Shown piece after piece: positions 44,986 to 58,699 of a DNA stretch of 64,000 nt. Source of the DNA: Mugil cephalus (Eukaryota > Chordata > Actinopteri > Mugiliformes > Mugilidae); the NCBI RefSeq assembly GCF_022458985.1, contig NC_061773.1:23098001-23162000 (forward strand). The letters are read 5' to 3'. Under the pieces are notes generated by a model. The model searched no databases, was not told the origin of the DNA, and saw only the letters and a program-made list of their open reading frames with translations. A program made the position numbers and the translations under genes. The stretch's first letter is position 1, and every line of letters starts with the position of its first letter.

Positions 44986-46161
44986 AACGGATTGCGTTTG
45001 TCTCTTACGTTACCGCTGCTGTCTCAGCTGATTGTCCTGCTTCTCTTAACTTTTCAGATTTTGCTGTTCAGCCAAAGCATTTCTTTGCTGTCAGTTCCAT
45101 TCACGGTGCTACTTAACAGAATTCTAGATTTCTGCATAAAAATTACTGCTAGCACTACGCAAAGAGGAACCAGTCAAATAAGTGAAGCATTTATGTGCAA
45201 AAGATACATTTTCAACTAACTAGACAGACTCTAAATTGGCCTTGAAATGAACTTGTAATCCTAGATTACGATAATAATGATCATGTATATTCATAAATGA
45301 CACTAAGCAGAGTTTAACATATAACACACGTAGTAGGTAGGAGGTCCCTACTTAATCGTCATCAGTTTCGGCTCCTGGGCCTTAAAAGTGTTGCTTTAAA
45401 GGGTCGCTGTATATTTGTCCTCCAGTCTTCACCTCCAGGACCAACGTCGAGCTCGTTGGCGTCCTCTCCTCATCTCATTATCTGGAGCTCTGGCCTCGAC
45501 GTCTAGACATCGTCATTAAATCCTATATCTTATTCATGTCTAAGCGGGAAAGACTTTTAGGTTTATTAAATCAAATCTTTATTGTCCACTCACAGTCTCA
45601 TTGAAATACATTATGTTGTTGCATTATGTAGCTTTGGTAACAAAAGCATTTTATTATCTGTTCCTTGTCTGTTTGGGACTGAGGACAACAAAACCTTTGT
45701 GGTAAAAGTTTCATTTGGTTTAAAAAATGAGCACATTTAGATACATAATGACCGAAATTATAGTAAAAATTAATATTGCAATGTTTCAGTCCATATTGTC
45801 AAGTTATTAGCAGCTTCATATGCATTTAATTTATAAATCTTATGAGAAATCATTTTATGAGAACCAGTATTTTACTGCAGAATGTCTGAAAGGAGGGAGG
45901 CGACTCTTCCCGTGTTTTCTTGATACGCTGTCATGACTGTATTTTCCAGGAAACGTGTCGACAGTCTTTGAGCCGTTGTGAATCCTGTCAAGTCAGTAGC
46001 AGCCCTCATCAAGCCACAAACATCTCTTCCCTCTGGGGTCCACTAGCCGCAGTGTTATGCATTATCTGTGGTCAAGAGAAAAAACATTTTTTAAACTTAA
46101 AAAAAAAAGAGGATGAACGCCAAAGGAATATGCCACTTTTCATTACTTTAGTGAAGTATCC
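44986..46161. other. spacer between convergent srpk1 and lhfpl5
   Basis: Probably lhfpl5 3' UTR in part. A retroelement-tail-like segment (tcaaatctttattgtccactcacagtctcattgaaata) lies at 45569-45608. A short third coding exon of lhfpl5 may lie here but could not be located. Confidence 0.5.
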
Positions 46162-48901
46162 TCATCCGGCCCACATCCTCCCTCCCTTCTCCCTGGTACC
46201 TTTTCCCTCCACCTGGAAGTCCTCGGGGAGCAGCTTGTCCTGCCGGCTGCCCAGGCTGAAGGCCAGGAAGGAGAGGATGAGCGAGTCCATGATGCTGATG
46301 ATGGCCAGGATGTAGGCCCAGCGCACCGTGCAGTTGCCCAGGGTGTATTTGTCGGTCCGCTGGCCACACATGCGCTTCACCTCATCCGAGTCCCAGCCGT
46401 CAGGATAGATCATGCAGCCGATCACCATGCACGTACCTGGGGAGGCGAGGAAAGAGGAGGGGAGGAGAGGGGAGGGGCGCGCTTTCATCTGCAGCTTTTT
46501 GGAAAATTTTTAAGGATTTAAATCTGAGAAGATTCTAGTTAAATGTGCTCGTCATTCATGTGATTTATGCAGGCTGTTAAAACAGTAAAAATAGCACCGC
46601 AACAACAATCGACGAGACGCACATACAGCTGGGTCGCTTAGCAACGCCGCAGCATCTCAACTCAGGGAAAGACGAACTTGTTCATCCATTATTGACTCTG
46701 CACACAGACAGCTGTCCTCATGTCATCCCATCTCAGCCTGATAAGGTGAAACATCTCACTTTCACTTTCTCGATCTTCTCACGTCCTTCACAGAGCACGT
46801 GGCCTCAGTATCTCAAACCTTTCTTCGGCTACTCTAGAAGAATCTGTTAAAGTTATTCCATTCAGCTCACATTTCAGGGTGCTCTCAATGCCATTTATTC
46901 AGTATCTTTCCCTGAGCTGGGGTTTACTTCAAAACCAGTGCACACTCACAAGTTGTTTTATATATATAAATATACTACACTGTGTCTATATCCTGACTAA
47001 CCTACAATCGACACCAGCCTCCATCTTAAAACCACATCTTAGTCCTCAGATAAGCTGCCATACGGCCTGTGCCGAAGAGAGGGCAAAAACACGTCCTCGC
47101 TCCCCAGGTCTAGACCTAAAATTGGGTCGGCACAAAGAAGGATGTATCAGAGCACACGCATTAATCAGCAGGTGCGAGAGGTCTGAAGAGCGAGAGGAGA
47201 AAGTGTAACTGCACACCTGCCGGTTAATCTCATTACTTGTTTCATTACAGGCCCGTCCTTTCACTCGCAGCTACATCTGTTCACAGGCTGCCTCGTGTTT
47301 CAGAAGCAGAGTCACGTTTCACGAGTGCTGCTGTCTCAAGGGAAGACGTACGTATGCTGGGTTCTGAAATTTCATGTTTGCAGAACGTCACTATTGTTCT
47401 CCATCAGTGTCCTACTGTTTTCACTTTTTTATTTTGACTGAAGCCAGCATGTAGTGGAGTTTTACTCTCTACTCTAAAATGCCATTGACTCTTCATGAGC
47501 TGTTTCCCTTCGTGAATTAATTGGCAAGGTTTACATAACTGAATAACCTTTAGTGTGCCCCCCACATACATTTTGCATAGATCTAAAGTAACACTTATTA
47601 TTGACGTGTTCCCTGCCTTTTACTTCCCACTCGAGTCAAGGTGGTATCTGCGAAATGCAATTAAAACATGATAAGCGTGTGTGTTTATGCAGAAATATGT
47701 CCTCTATGACTAATACATGATCGGAAATGCTATTATTAAGCACCTAACACTGAATGATCAGTGTGCAGCAAGGCTTTAGCTAGTTATATAACCCTAGGCG
47801 ACTAGTTTTTTATGCAGGTAGGATGTTTAGGGGTGGCTCCCAAGATGGGGATTGTGTAGCTTGAGGGTCACAAGAAATTATTAATCTAGAAATTAATCTT
47901 GTTGCGTAATATGTCTCCATTTAATGTGAAATACTGGATAATTTGACCAGTGGAGTTAGATGTTATTTACCATAATGCATATAATAGTCTAGATCTTTAC
48001 CGTGGTTGCTGTTGAGTTAAGGAATGATACCTCCACCACTATAAGCTATTATTATAACTACTGTATTTATTAGGGGTGGGAAAAAATATGGATGTGGCAA
48101 TATATTGTGATACTTTTTCTTCCAATGGAATATCGATTTTGAATATCTTAATAACAATTTTAAAAGAAAAAGCCATGTTTTGGGCTGATCGTGAATGACT
48201 TCCACACCACTTTCTCTGTACAAGTGCAAAAAAATGGATTAACATTGCGTTTTTTGACACAATTTGTCATCTGATGTACATATAAGCAATGTGTATTTTA
48301 AGCTGCATTTACAATTTCTAAGTGAACTATGTAGAATATTGCAATATCATAATCGCGATAATATATTGTATCGCGACTCAAGTATCGTGATACGTATCGT
48401 ATCGTGAAGCGCTTGCCAGTACCCACCCCCGGTATTTGTCATATAACTCTAAACGATTGCAGCTGTTCAGCAGCTTTGTTCAAACCCCCGGAGCTCACTG
48501 GAGGCCAGCTGCATCCAGGCGCAGATCTTGTAGACGCTGCCCGCGTTGCAGAAGAAGAAGAGGCTGAAGCAGACGATGCTGGCCACCACCAGCAGCATGG
48601 AGATGCCCACGAAGAACATGGCCGTCTTGAAGGCGCCGGACGGGATGGAGCCGAAGTCCAGCGCGCTCCCTTTGCAGGTCAGCTCCGAGGTAAGCGCGTT
48701 CCCGATGCAGTAGTGGAAGAGGCCGAAGTACCCGGCCTGCGGCGTGTTGACGCTGTCCCCGATCCAGTAGGGCTGGATGAACACCACCACGGTGATGACG
48801 GCGAAGGTGATGGTGAACACCGTCCACAGTACGCCCACGGCGCGGGCGTTACGCACGTAGTTGGTGTGGTAGATTTTGGCCGCCTCTTGAGCGGGGAGCA
48901 T
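46162..48901 (-). CDS. lhfpl5: lhfpl5 (TMHS), tetraspan protein of the hair-cell channel (overview)
   Basis: Four-pass membrane protein of the LHFPL family, an auxiliary subunit of the stereocilia mechanotransduction complex with TMC1 and PCDH15; loss causes deafness in mammals. Coding exons 48901-48499 and 46436-46200, possibly reading on to a stop at 46162. Starts [20 protein letters not shown], with transmembrane segments near residues 21-43, 95-117, 126-146 and 175-196. The claudin-like GYFGLFHYC and QPYWIGDS are present, and [10 protein letters not shown] near the end matches LHFPL5 (RQDKLLPDDY). Some residues recall LHFPL3, but the end and the srpk1 neighbourhood favour lhfpl5. The first Met has an in-frame TAG upstream and no earlier ATG, so it is the start, three residues shorter than human. 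The a or b paralogue is not settled. Confidence 0.92.
46200..46436 (-). CDS. lhfpl5: lhfpl5 coding exon 2
   Basis: 237 bp from the ccccag acceptor. Completes S135 and encodes [20 protein letters not shown] through [20 protein letters not shown] to [15 protein letters not shown]. The donor GGAAAAG gtacca at 46200 is weak. If not used, the frame runs on for 12 more residues ([12 protein letters not shown]) to a stop at 46162. Confidence 0.9.
46437..48498 (-). other. lhfpl5: lhfpl5 intron
   Basis: 2.06 kb GT-AG intron. Contains a hAT-like element at 48071-48431, only 67 bp from the donor of exon 1, and otherwise unremarkable AT-rich sequence. Confidence 0.85.
48071..48431. mobile_element. hAT-like non-autonomous transposon in lhfpl5 intron
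   Basis: Left end TAGGGGTGGGAAAAAA, right end on the minus strand CGGGGGTGGGTACT. Flanks gtatttat (48063-48070) and gtatttgt (48432-48439) match at 7 of 8 bases, a likely target duplication. The interior is rich in atattgtgatac and atcgtatcgtga, as in a known type of teleost hAT MITE. Confidence 0.7.
48499..48901 (-). CDS. lhfpl5: lhfpl5 coding exon 1
   Basis: 403 bp, residues 1-134 plus one base. Contains TM1, the first extracellular loop and TM2, into [13 protein letters not shown] in a good context (gtcgccATGc), donor gtgagc. GC-rich third positions contrast with the AT-rich flanks. Confidence 0.95.
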
Positions 48902-51900
48902 GGCGACAGGAGAGGAGGCAGACTTGGTCAGCTGTTGGTCAATAAAGTTTTCTGTCTTCTATAGGAAGGATGGAGATCACACAAGTCCTAAAACGTCCGA
49001 GACTGAGTGCACATTCTTAAAATCCCTCCTCAGAAAGTGCTCGGTCAGATGTGACTTGAGGCCTCCAGGAAATTCCTGTGTTTCAAGCCAAGACCAGTTC
49101 CCAGTGCAGAACACACACCTGTAAAACAGAGGTTAACAGCCCCGGTAAAACACTGGAGACCACAGCGGCACTTAGGTTTACTCCGCAGTGTTTAATGCGT
49201 GGATCTTCCTCGTATATGAGCCGAGCGGAGTGTTTCCTCTCCAGGGGAGGCCGTGGTACTCACATAATGAATGATTAATGGTTAAAAGATCCGCTGAATA
49301 GACTAACAAAGTACCAGCTTTTCCAGGTGGCGAGCAAAGCGGTTTAAAAGACCACAGGTCACTGAATCAGTTTGCTTTATAGTATTTCCCTTTTGGTTTT
49401 TTCATCATTTAGATCTAATAGTGGCATTGCCTGAGGAGAAAGTACCAGATTAAACAAAGTAAAACTGCGTTTAACAATTAGCAAGATAATGTATTTCATG
49501 GAAAAATACAAATGAGCAGCATATGCTGCAGATGTGGTACAGTATTTCAAATCATCATATTATGAATAATTCATTAATGTAAGCCCTGTTTTAATGCACT
49601 GAGCTAGTTTAAACCACTTCAGTGAATCTGTTGATCATATTAATGACATTACTTGGTTGGTTTGAGGAAAACTAAATTAATAAAACTGGAAAAACTCTCA
49701 AAAAAACAGTGACAGAAACAAACAAGGAAGAGAAACTTTCTCAAGATTAAACACTAATTCAAATTTTGAACATAATCGAAAGTCAAACAGCAAAAAGTGA
49801 AATCTGAGAGGCTGAAACTATGACCTGTTTTAGATATTCTTACACTGGAAACTAAAACACAGTTTCAGAAATGTGAACACATGTGTGAACAGAGTTGAAC
49901 AGATGTGGTGGAGTAAAGAGTACAATATTTGCTTCTGAGTGGAAGTGGAGTAAAGTGCTATAAAACGAAATACGGCCATAGGATTGATTCGTCATTGTTT
50001 GCATTAATCCACTTAGTTACATTCCTGTGCTGACTATCCTGTTCAGAAAAGACATGATACAGATGCACTCCTATTTTAAAATCAAACATACATTAAATCC
50101 AATCACCTTTAATAGTCTTTACATAGCAAAGAAAACATATCATATTTAAGAGGTTTCATTTGTTTCTGTTGAAAATACCCATAAAAGGAATGGAAGCATC
50201 TACAAAGTCATCGTTTTTCTCTTTAGAATATTGCACCATCATAAGGAGATGTTCCTTCACAGAAAAAGCCTGGATACTTGTGGAATAATTGTCAGGTGTG
50301 ATCATGGTTTCATTGATGTTGATACAAGAGTCTTAGGACACAGCTGTGTGATTCTTTTGAAGGTAAAATGTCTGTCCTGCAAACCAGGACAAGAAGGACT
50401 TTCTGGCAGAGGAGCAGTAAAGAACCGAAAAGAGTTAAATAGAGTGAAATGCCTGAAGTGTATGTTCGACAGAGGGAGGGGTAGAGGTATAAAAATGGCT
50501 GCCTCTTGCCAACAGAGGGTGGTATTATGACGTGGGATGCCATGTCAGCCTTAAGAACAGGTGACTTTGTGGAAATTGATGGCATCATGGATACCACAAC
50601 ATTCTGGTGAGGCACAAAGTACAATTTTTTTAAAACTACCTGCGACAGAAGGAATCTGCTGGAACACTGAAAATAACAAATTGGTTCACTCAAAGTCTGG
50701 AGTTTTCAGAGTTGAGTTTGAGTTGCAGAAGCCATGGGATGATATTAGTGCTGAAAGAAGATGCACTGAGTCATTTCATCTGATATTATATTATATATAA
50801 TTATATAATATATTATATTTATGGAGGCAAAAAAATAGAAACAAACTCAATATTTTCAAATCTGTGAGCTGTTCTAATAATTGTTGGCCACCACTTTATT
50901 TATTCAAGCAACAAAAAAAAATGATTTCTTTGAGTCACTGTGGATTTCTTTGCATGGGATCCTGCGAGTCTGAAATAAAAAGTGTGTACTTCGTTCAAAC
51001 AGCAGAGGGAGCTACAGAGCTGCAGTCGAGCTGCCTGATGGTTTTTTTGACATCAAGTAAGAAAATGTAGGAGTAGAAAGCATGTGTGTGTTTTGTGCAT
51101 GTGTGTGTGTCTGCAGTTGTGTCAGTGGTGGAAAAATATTCGTGCATACTTTTTCGATGTAAAAACATTTTAATAATTTCACAATAATAATAATATCTGG
51201 GCCTTTAACTAGGTACAATTTGTACAAAAGGTACAATTTTCCTAATTAATGGGTGTTATACAACAATAACCCGCAACCAACTTAAAGTGGAGACTTGATG
51301 ACAGGTTTATTCATTAAAAAACAGATGAGACGTGGTAACTTCTGAGCCACGACTAGTGTCTCCCTCTGCCTTTCAGGACACGTCCTTTAATATACATCTG
51401 ATTAGAACAATTAAACCCATGAACCATCCAAACAGCAGCACACAGCAACATATGGGATGTAACAACTGGGGATAGTCTGTCTATAAGGCTTGGGGTGTAT
51501 AAATGTCTATATACAGTTGTTTTAGTGCAAAAAAAGTACATTACGAAAATGTTTACATTTTATGAACTATTACTTTTGCTTTTTTCAAACTAAACATTTT
51601 ATGAACAACCTGAAATTTCTCTTTTTCTAGGACTAAAATAAATAATTTTGCTTCATCCTGCTGTTTAATTCTGGTTCTCAGCACAGCCATTAGTGGAAAA
51701 ATTAGGAATAGGTGCCAGTTTCATTGAACAATTGCAGTTAAAATCTCCCACTTAATTCATCTCACGGGCCAGACTGGACCTTCTGGTGGGTCAGTTTTGG
51801 CCAATGTGCTGACAAATAATGGATGGATGGAGTTAAACCTCAACATGTAGCTTGTCATGGTGGCGCTAAGTCTAACTGCGTCATACTTTTGGGTATCCTC

Positions 51901-54900
51901 AGCCGAAAAATCAATAAAGTAAACATTATTTGTAATTGCTTCCCTTTAACCTCTATTGTCCATTGTCTACTGTGTGGTGATGTAACATAAGTTTCCTATT
52001 TTCTCCGTCGTGGAAACAATCGAAAACAACGATATTAAATCAGCGTGTCAGACGAGGCAGTGTGAAAATTTCGTGGTCGCATTGTTTTGTTGCTCTCGCA
52101 TAAATGGGTCCCTACTAACCAGGGGTTGCACGCATCGTCACATGGTGTGTGCTGATGCCTGTTCCGTCCGTGACTGCTGCACCGTGACCGTGCATGAATG
52201 TCCTGACTTGAAGAAGCCTTTTCTCTCGCTCCAGGCCTGTAGCTGACTTGGAAAATGTCTTCTTTGTGCGCTCGGTTGTGACCTGGAATCCAGTTGTCTC
52301 CGAGAAATGTTTCCCCACTTTCAGCCCGAGTCTCGGTTGCATATTTAGATTGCTTTGTTCTGCTGCTCCAGTTTGTGGTATAGACTCCTAAATAGATTGC
52401 GCGTGTAAGGGTGTGGGCATTGGCGTGTCATTGCTAAAGCTTTATTAAGTGATACGGCCCTGGTGTGAGAGGGAGGCTGTTTATAATCAAGTTATTTGGA
52501 GCAGCAATCCAATTTTCCAATACAGAATGGAGTGAGGTTTCATGTGCGTGTGTGTGTGTGTGAGACAGCGTGTGTGTGTGTTTTTTGATACGGTGTTTGT
52601 ACGCCTGTTCTCCTGCGCTCGGATGTCTGAGTTCGCTCCGTCGATGCAAACTGTGATTCAGCGCGCTAGAAGCCGGGATTAAATAACTTTCACGGCTGTA
52701 GCCATTAATTATCGCCAGTTGTTATCTCGAGAGTTCTGGTTGTACGGCTTCAAGGGGGAAACTTTTTGCTTGTGAACTCTTTCTGTCGTCTCCGGGCCCT
52801 TCCCAGATCTGAGAGCCTCTGTGAGCACAAAGAGGCTTTTCTGCCATTTCAGCATCCCTTCCTGTCCTTTTTCTGCCTTGCCTGCTTCAGAGGCTGTTTC
52901 CATAGAAACAAGGTGCAGGATGCCCTCAGAGACACAAGCCGGCGGATGACGGGGTGAAGCGAGAGCTGAACTTGGACACATGAAATAATTAGGTGATTAT
53001 GCTAATTAAACGGCTACTGTTTTCCCTTTTTTCGTGCAGCACGCTGCTTTAAACATGCACAGGTGTCGTGCTCCAACCTAATTTACTTTGTATGAGAACA
53101 GAACGGACTGCAAACTTAGACTCAGGGTCGCTCTCACATCAGCTGACGCAGATGGACTCTATTAGTCTTTTGTGAATGTATGAGTAAAAGCTCCAGGCAG
53201 AGGCCCAAAGAACAATCGTGCCTTGTTGACCTTCTCCTCTTGCACACACACACACAATGATTTTAGTGGCCTGCGATGCAGCAGTAACTCGGTCAATGAG
53301 TGGCGCTACCTCTCTGCACCCCCCACCCAACCCACCCCCCCGAGGCTGCAGCTGCCACTACGAGCCACCTTCCAGCCTCCACCCCGGACGCCGCCCTCTC
53401 ACAGTCCACCGCTGAGCGCCAGAGCTGGGGTAGAAACTCAACAAAGTGTGGGCCAGTAAGTGCCCTGGGGATGGAAAGCGAAAATATAGGTCTGCTTCAT
53501 AGCGGGTCACGGCCGTGACTCGCTAACCAACTCACAACTGGAACATCCCTCTTTGACTGATCATCTGTGCATGAACACACACACCCAGGCTGAAGCAGTG
53601 GTACTTAAATTACATCCAGTGTAAGAACTACTCCGGGCCTATTCAGAAATCTAACATGCATATGTGGAACAAGCATTAAAGGAAGTGAAATTAATTAATA
53701 GCATATGAAATAAAGTTTTTGGGAACTAAAACAGATCACAAACTTTGTTGAAAACCACATATAGAATATATAAAACAAAAAATATTAAGGCCAGTTGCTA
53801 CTGTCTATAAAACAAAGCATTTATTAACTAAGAAAAGCTTTTATCTATTATAACATACTGTGTACTGTAATGTACTGTTTATAAAATAAATTTAGATCCC
53901 ACAATTAGACTATAAAAAGAGCTATATGAGTAATAAAGTGAGTTATTTAAAACCAACTAATAGATTATTTATTGAGTGTGGCACATTAAAAATATAATAT
54001 AATTAAAAATATTAGAAATTAATTTTTGAGCGAGAAATAAAGACCTCCCTGATGTTTTTTTGTTTTTTTTTGTTTAAGAGAGATATGGTTTAAGAGGGTT
54101 CTTTATTTTTGAAATATGTAAAGCAAGAACAAATACGGACGTGTTTCAGTTTTTGGTGAAATTTTGGAATGGACTATGTGATAAACTGAAGCTATGTTGT
54201 TCTATACAGAAATGTATGATGATTGAAGATTATAAGGATTATAAGGAGATAGAGTTAACTTGCGTTGCAGCGATTGATTTTGCTTGTTCGTTTTTATTTG
54301 AATAGTTTAACTTTTGTATTTTTCTGTAGATATTCTGTCGGATTGATTATCTAGGATAAGTATATACTATAAGTCTTCTGCCTAAATCCTTCTTTGGTCA
54401 ATGATTGAGACGTTACGCTGTGTATTAAATCATTGAAAGTGAAAATAATGACCAAAATAAAAGAAAAAAAAATCAACAAGAGCAAGAGGCCATTACTTGA
54501 CCAAACAAAGCTGCAGAACTCTTGTTGAACGTCATGTCATGTCTCGGACTCCGACTGCATGACTCATACAATGCAACAAAACGGAAACATATTAGCTTAG
54601 CTTAGCACAACGACCGGGGAAAAAAAGCTTGTGTTTACAAGTTTACAAGTGCTGACATAATGACTGCGAAGCGCTGACACATGCACACACAGACATGTTT
54701 CCAGTGTTTATGCTCGACATAAAGATAAGTGAATGCATACATGCTAGGTTCACTGTCTGAATTCACCATAGATCGATGTTTGTTTCTCCTTTAATTTGCT
54801 AGCGACCTCTTCAGGCTGTACCCGCCTCTCAAGCCCCTTGGCATTTTTTCCCTCTAACTATGAGCTACTATGCTAACAGCTCATTTATGTTTTTTACAAA

Positions 54901-55788
54901 TTTAAAATACACCTTGAATGCGAGCATAATTGTGCATCAACCACCGTCAGGGAGTCAATATGAGGCTTTAAACAAGACTTTTAATATCCCCAAGCACGAA
55001 GGAAAGATATTCTTTCATTAATTCCACAGTCAGCAGTGAAGCTGGAGCTCTGCAGGATGATGGCACAAAGCACAACAGGGGGTCTGGCTCTGCCGGGAAG
55101 CGGCAAGGCCCTGATCTGCTGCGCGCCATCACTGCTGCTGACACGCGTGAGTCTAAATCTCTGTCAAACACGTGTCAGACACAAAAAACACAGGCGCCGT
55201 CAAACGTCCGCGGGCCCTCGCTGAACGTATAAAACTCTGCGACGGACGTGAAACGGGAACAAGAGCTACCGTTCGGGCGCCGCACCTCCTCGCTCCGGTT
55301 GGAGCCAGCGAGTCGTCAAATGCGCGTTTGCGTAATCCTGGCCAATTCAAGCAGTTTTGTTACGGTGAAGAATGGGGGATTAGCTTCTGGATCTTCAAAG
55401 CCAAATATAGAAAAAGCATGTGTGGGATTATAGACACATCAAAGTGCAAGAATAAGGACGGGGAATACATTTGGGAGCAGTTTCCATCTTCCATCTCCGA
55501 AGGAGGCAACGTGACGCTCAAGTTGGAGCCGCTAAAGAGAACACTGGATTTTCTTAAATGAAGCTTTATTCGTTACTCGAGACTGATTAGATGATGACGT
55601 TCTCACGGGGCGACGCTTACACGGCGGTGATGTGTTTTTTGGGGTCTTGTCAGTTGCGCTATATTACGTCTTTTCAAAACAATTTATTCGGTTTTTGAAA
55701 ATAGCCAACAAAATCGTTGCGGCACATTGAAACTATGAGTCATTTTCAGGCCAGGATATTATCATAAGCTCCAGAAATTAGAATAATG

Positions 55789-55789
<1 letters not shown>

Positions 55790-55818
<29 letters not shown>
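55790..55818. repeat. (TG)n microsatellite
   Basis: About 14 TG units. Confidence 0.9.
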
Positions 55819-55825
<7 letters not shown>

Positions 55826-57636
55826 TACTGGAGGAAGCAAAGTGTCAAATCCGAGTTGGAGAATAAATTGGCATCTTCACCGTGACTGACAGAACCTGAG
55901 GGCGGCTGGACTGATTGCATTTCAGCGCCTCTTATGCAATTAGACTGCAGTTATTTCGACTGTATGCGCCGCCTAAATATAGGGATTATGTTGCTGTTTG
56001 GTGACTGCAATATTAAAATATCTCCAGGGTGTTATACATCACACGGCACGGTTACGAAATGCGCCTTTTTAACACTGTAAAAGTGCCCGAAAAGGTGGCA
56101 AACGAAAAGGTGTAAACATCCCCGAAGAGGAATGAAAGAGCTTTAACATGAGCAGAGGAAAACAGCGCGGCCTAATTATGTAAGAGCCTCTATGAGTTGG
56201 GTCTTAAAAGTTCACCAGACTGGATGACGTGCGTGTGTGTGTGTGTGTTTGCGGGAGCCACCCTTGTTTGTGTGTTATCCCCCGGGTGCGGTGGCTGGTG
56301 GACGGGTCCCAGCAGATCAAGGAGGATTGCAGCTTTATCCTCATAACTGCATGTTAATCTTGTGTGGAATCCAGGGCTGCGTCCGTGGCCTGTGCAGCAC
56401 TGACGTCGCCACCTGGTCCTCAGCACGCCAACACACACACACACACACAAACAGGCACAGTTTGGAGGCGTAAGCTTCTCTTTGCATGCACAGAATGGGT
56501 TCATAGTTCGTGCAGCCACAGGAGGACTGTTTTTTTCTTACACTGTAAAACTGAGGGTGCAGGGACTGATTTTCCAGAGGGAAAACAGTTTGTTATGATC
56601 AATATACAAATGACAGTTCCGGCTATTCTACTAGAAACACACAGCTGGATCTGGCTGGTCTTGTGAAACGGTTCCCTCGTGGTGCGCTTGTTGCGTTGCG
56701 CTGTAATTGTCAGTGTTGGTCAATTTTGCTGCGCTGATTTCAGAACATGAGTCAGGGTTAACGGGGAGGAGTCTCTGTTGCAGGGTGGTGAAATCGCTTT
56801 GCATAGATCATTCAAACGGGTCAAATAGAAAAGCTCCGGATGTCACAGGAAACCGCGCTGGAAGACCCACTGCGTAAAAGATGACGACACCATACAGCCG
56901 GGACAGTTTTTATCCACATGCACTGTAAGCATGGAGTTTGCACTGTCAGTATAAACACTGTTACATGGAGCATCCCAACAATAAAACAGTGCAAAATACC
57001 AACCACATAATGTATGTATACACTTTTATAAGATAAACTTACTTAAAAATAACACTGAACAATAACAGTAACAATAAGGGCATCATTCATTCATTCATTC
57101 ATTGACCATCTTCAGGAACATCTAAAAAAAACATGAAAACAGCAAACTGATCATGTATCTGTGGGTTGATCCACTTAGGCCCCTCCCCTCAGCCAATAGA
57201 TACCCAAAGCCCCTCCCCCCCAATTAACAATATCCTGTTACCAGACATGACAGGACACCCTCAGAAGGCCCATGTCCATTCCCTGATGAGTCACAACACC
57301 CAAACATAATATTAGGAAGGTGGTCGTAATGTTACGTCGGATCAGGACCAAGCGTGTTTGAGTCAACTAAGAGAAAGGATTTCGTTTCCCCTTTTTGCAG
57401 AATGTGACTCAGCACAGGGGACGGTAAGTGGAGCAGAGTGTAACTTCCCGTCCACACACACACATGAAATGAACTCCACCTCTTAGAACATCATAACCTC
57501 TGAAGTTCTGCCCTTTGACCTCTAGGTGTTCAGCTCCCGTCGGCCCCTCCTCTCCGTCATGGGAACAGTCTCCCTCTGTTTATGGCGCTTTAACAGACTT
57601 CAGATGTCTGTCGCCACGGGCAGCGGGCGTGTAGAT

Positions 57637-58019
57637 CGCAGATGTCAAACATATGGCCCGTAGGACAAAGGAGACCCGCCAGAGGGTCGACCCCGGCACC
57701 TTAGCGTGAATTTGCAAATATTACATAGAAGATGGCAATTTTTCAATGAAAATAAATTATATTCCTAATTTGTAATCCACTATTCTAGCAAGAGAAGTGG
57801 ACTGAGACCCAGGACTTAACAGTACACAGTATTTTCATTTTTTTAAAGGGTAATTTATTAAATATAAACATTTCCCCTAATTTACTTGTTCCTCTTAGCA
57901 CTAAAACAAAAGGTAAATGTCTGGAGTTGTCTATACTCATAATTTATTATGTTTGTTATGTTGCTGGTCTTGCATGGGCTGAATGTGGCCCCCAAACTAA
58001 AACCGGAGTGATACCCCTG
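57637..58019. mobile_element. hAT-like non-autonomous transposon
   Basis: Left end ...cagatgtcaaacatatggcc and right end ...gtgatacccctg (minus: CAGGGGTATCAC) follow the CAGGGGTGTCAAAC-type hAT terminus. Flanks gtgtagat (57629-57636) and gtgtggat (58020-58027) match at 7 of 8 bases. No ORF. Confidence 0.7.
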
Positions 58020-58699
58020 GTGTGGATGGGTGTAGGTTTGAGATCTTCTTCGCAGCCTGGTGTCTGTGGGTGTGTCTGTGGGCGGGGTTAAAGCGGCTCG
58101 CCGAACCCCGCTGATTGGTCGCTGATTATCATTAGAGGCGGGGCTAATTCAGCAGTTGGTCCCGTTACGTGTCAGTCAAAAGCGATTATGCTGCTTTCAG
58201 GGACTTCTGGTATTTTCCATTTCTCCACAGAAAGCGCAAAAAAAGTAGTTTTTCTCAAGCACAGGTCTGTACGTGTCTATTACTCATATTACACGGTATT
58301 GTTATGTTAAGTACAGTTCGACGTTGTCACCTAACTTAGTTATTTACACTGTACATTATAATAACAAAACTGATATTGAAAGTAGGCGTAAATATTACAG
58401 CCTACATGATTTCCCATAGATACAGATTCCTGACACTAGCCTCACGCGTGCCCATGTGCCAGAAAAAAACAAAAAAACAAAAACATTTTTATCGTTTAGT
58501 TGCATAGTAGTAGTAGGCTAGTGTTAGTAGTATCCATGGAAACATATGTCTGGAAGCAGGAATTGAAGATAAAGGGCTAATTTAACTGCTCAATTTAAAA
58601 CTTTTGATTTATTATCGAGGAACGGACTCCTACACGAAGCTTTGTAGTGAAATGTTTCCCCAGACCCTAGTCTCTTTAACCTTTGGTTGTAACGTTTCC

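Noticed and set aside
46020..46070. Candidate third lhfpl5 coding exon on the minus strand (after ccccag near 46058)
   Set aside because: An acceptor-like site exists, but the downstream peptide (EGRDVCGL...) does not match the expected short EEV-type ending; too weak to call.
48404..48964. 186-codon plus-strand ORF across lhfpl5 exon 1
   Set aside because: It is the antisense shadow of a GC-rich coding exon; the minus strand gives a clear LHFPL protein.
55172..55561. 129-codon plus-strand ORF in the lhfpl5-kif21b spacer
   Set aside because: No recognised domain, unusual composition, no splice context and no promoter evidence; treated as chance.
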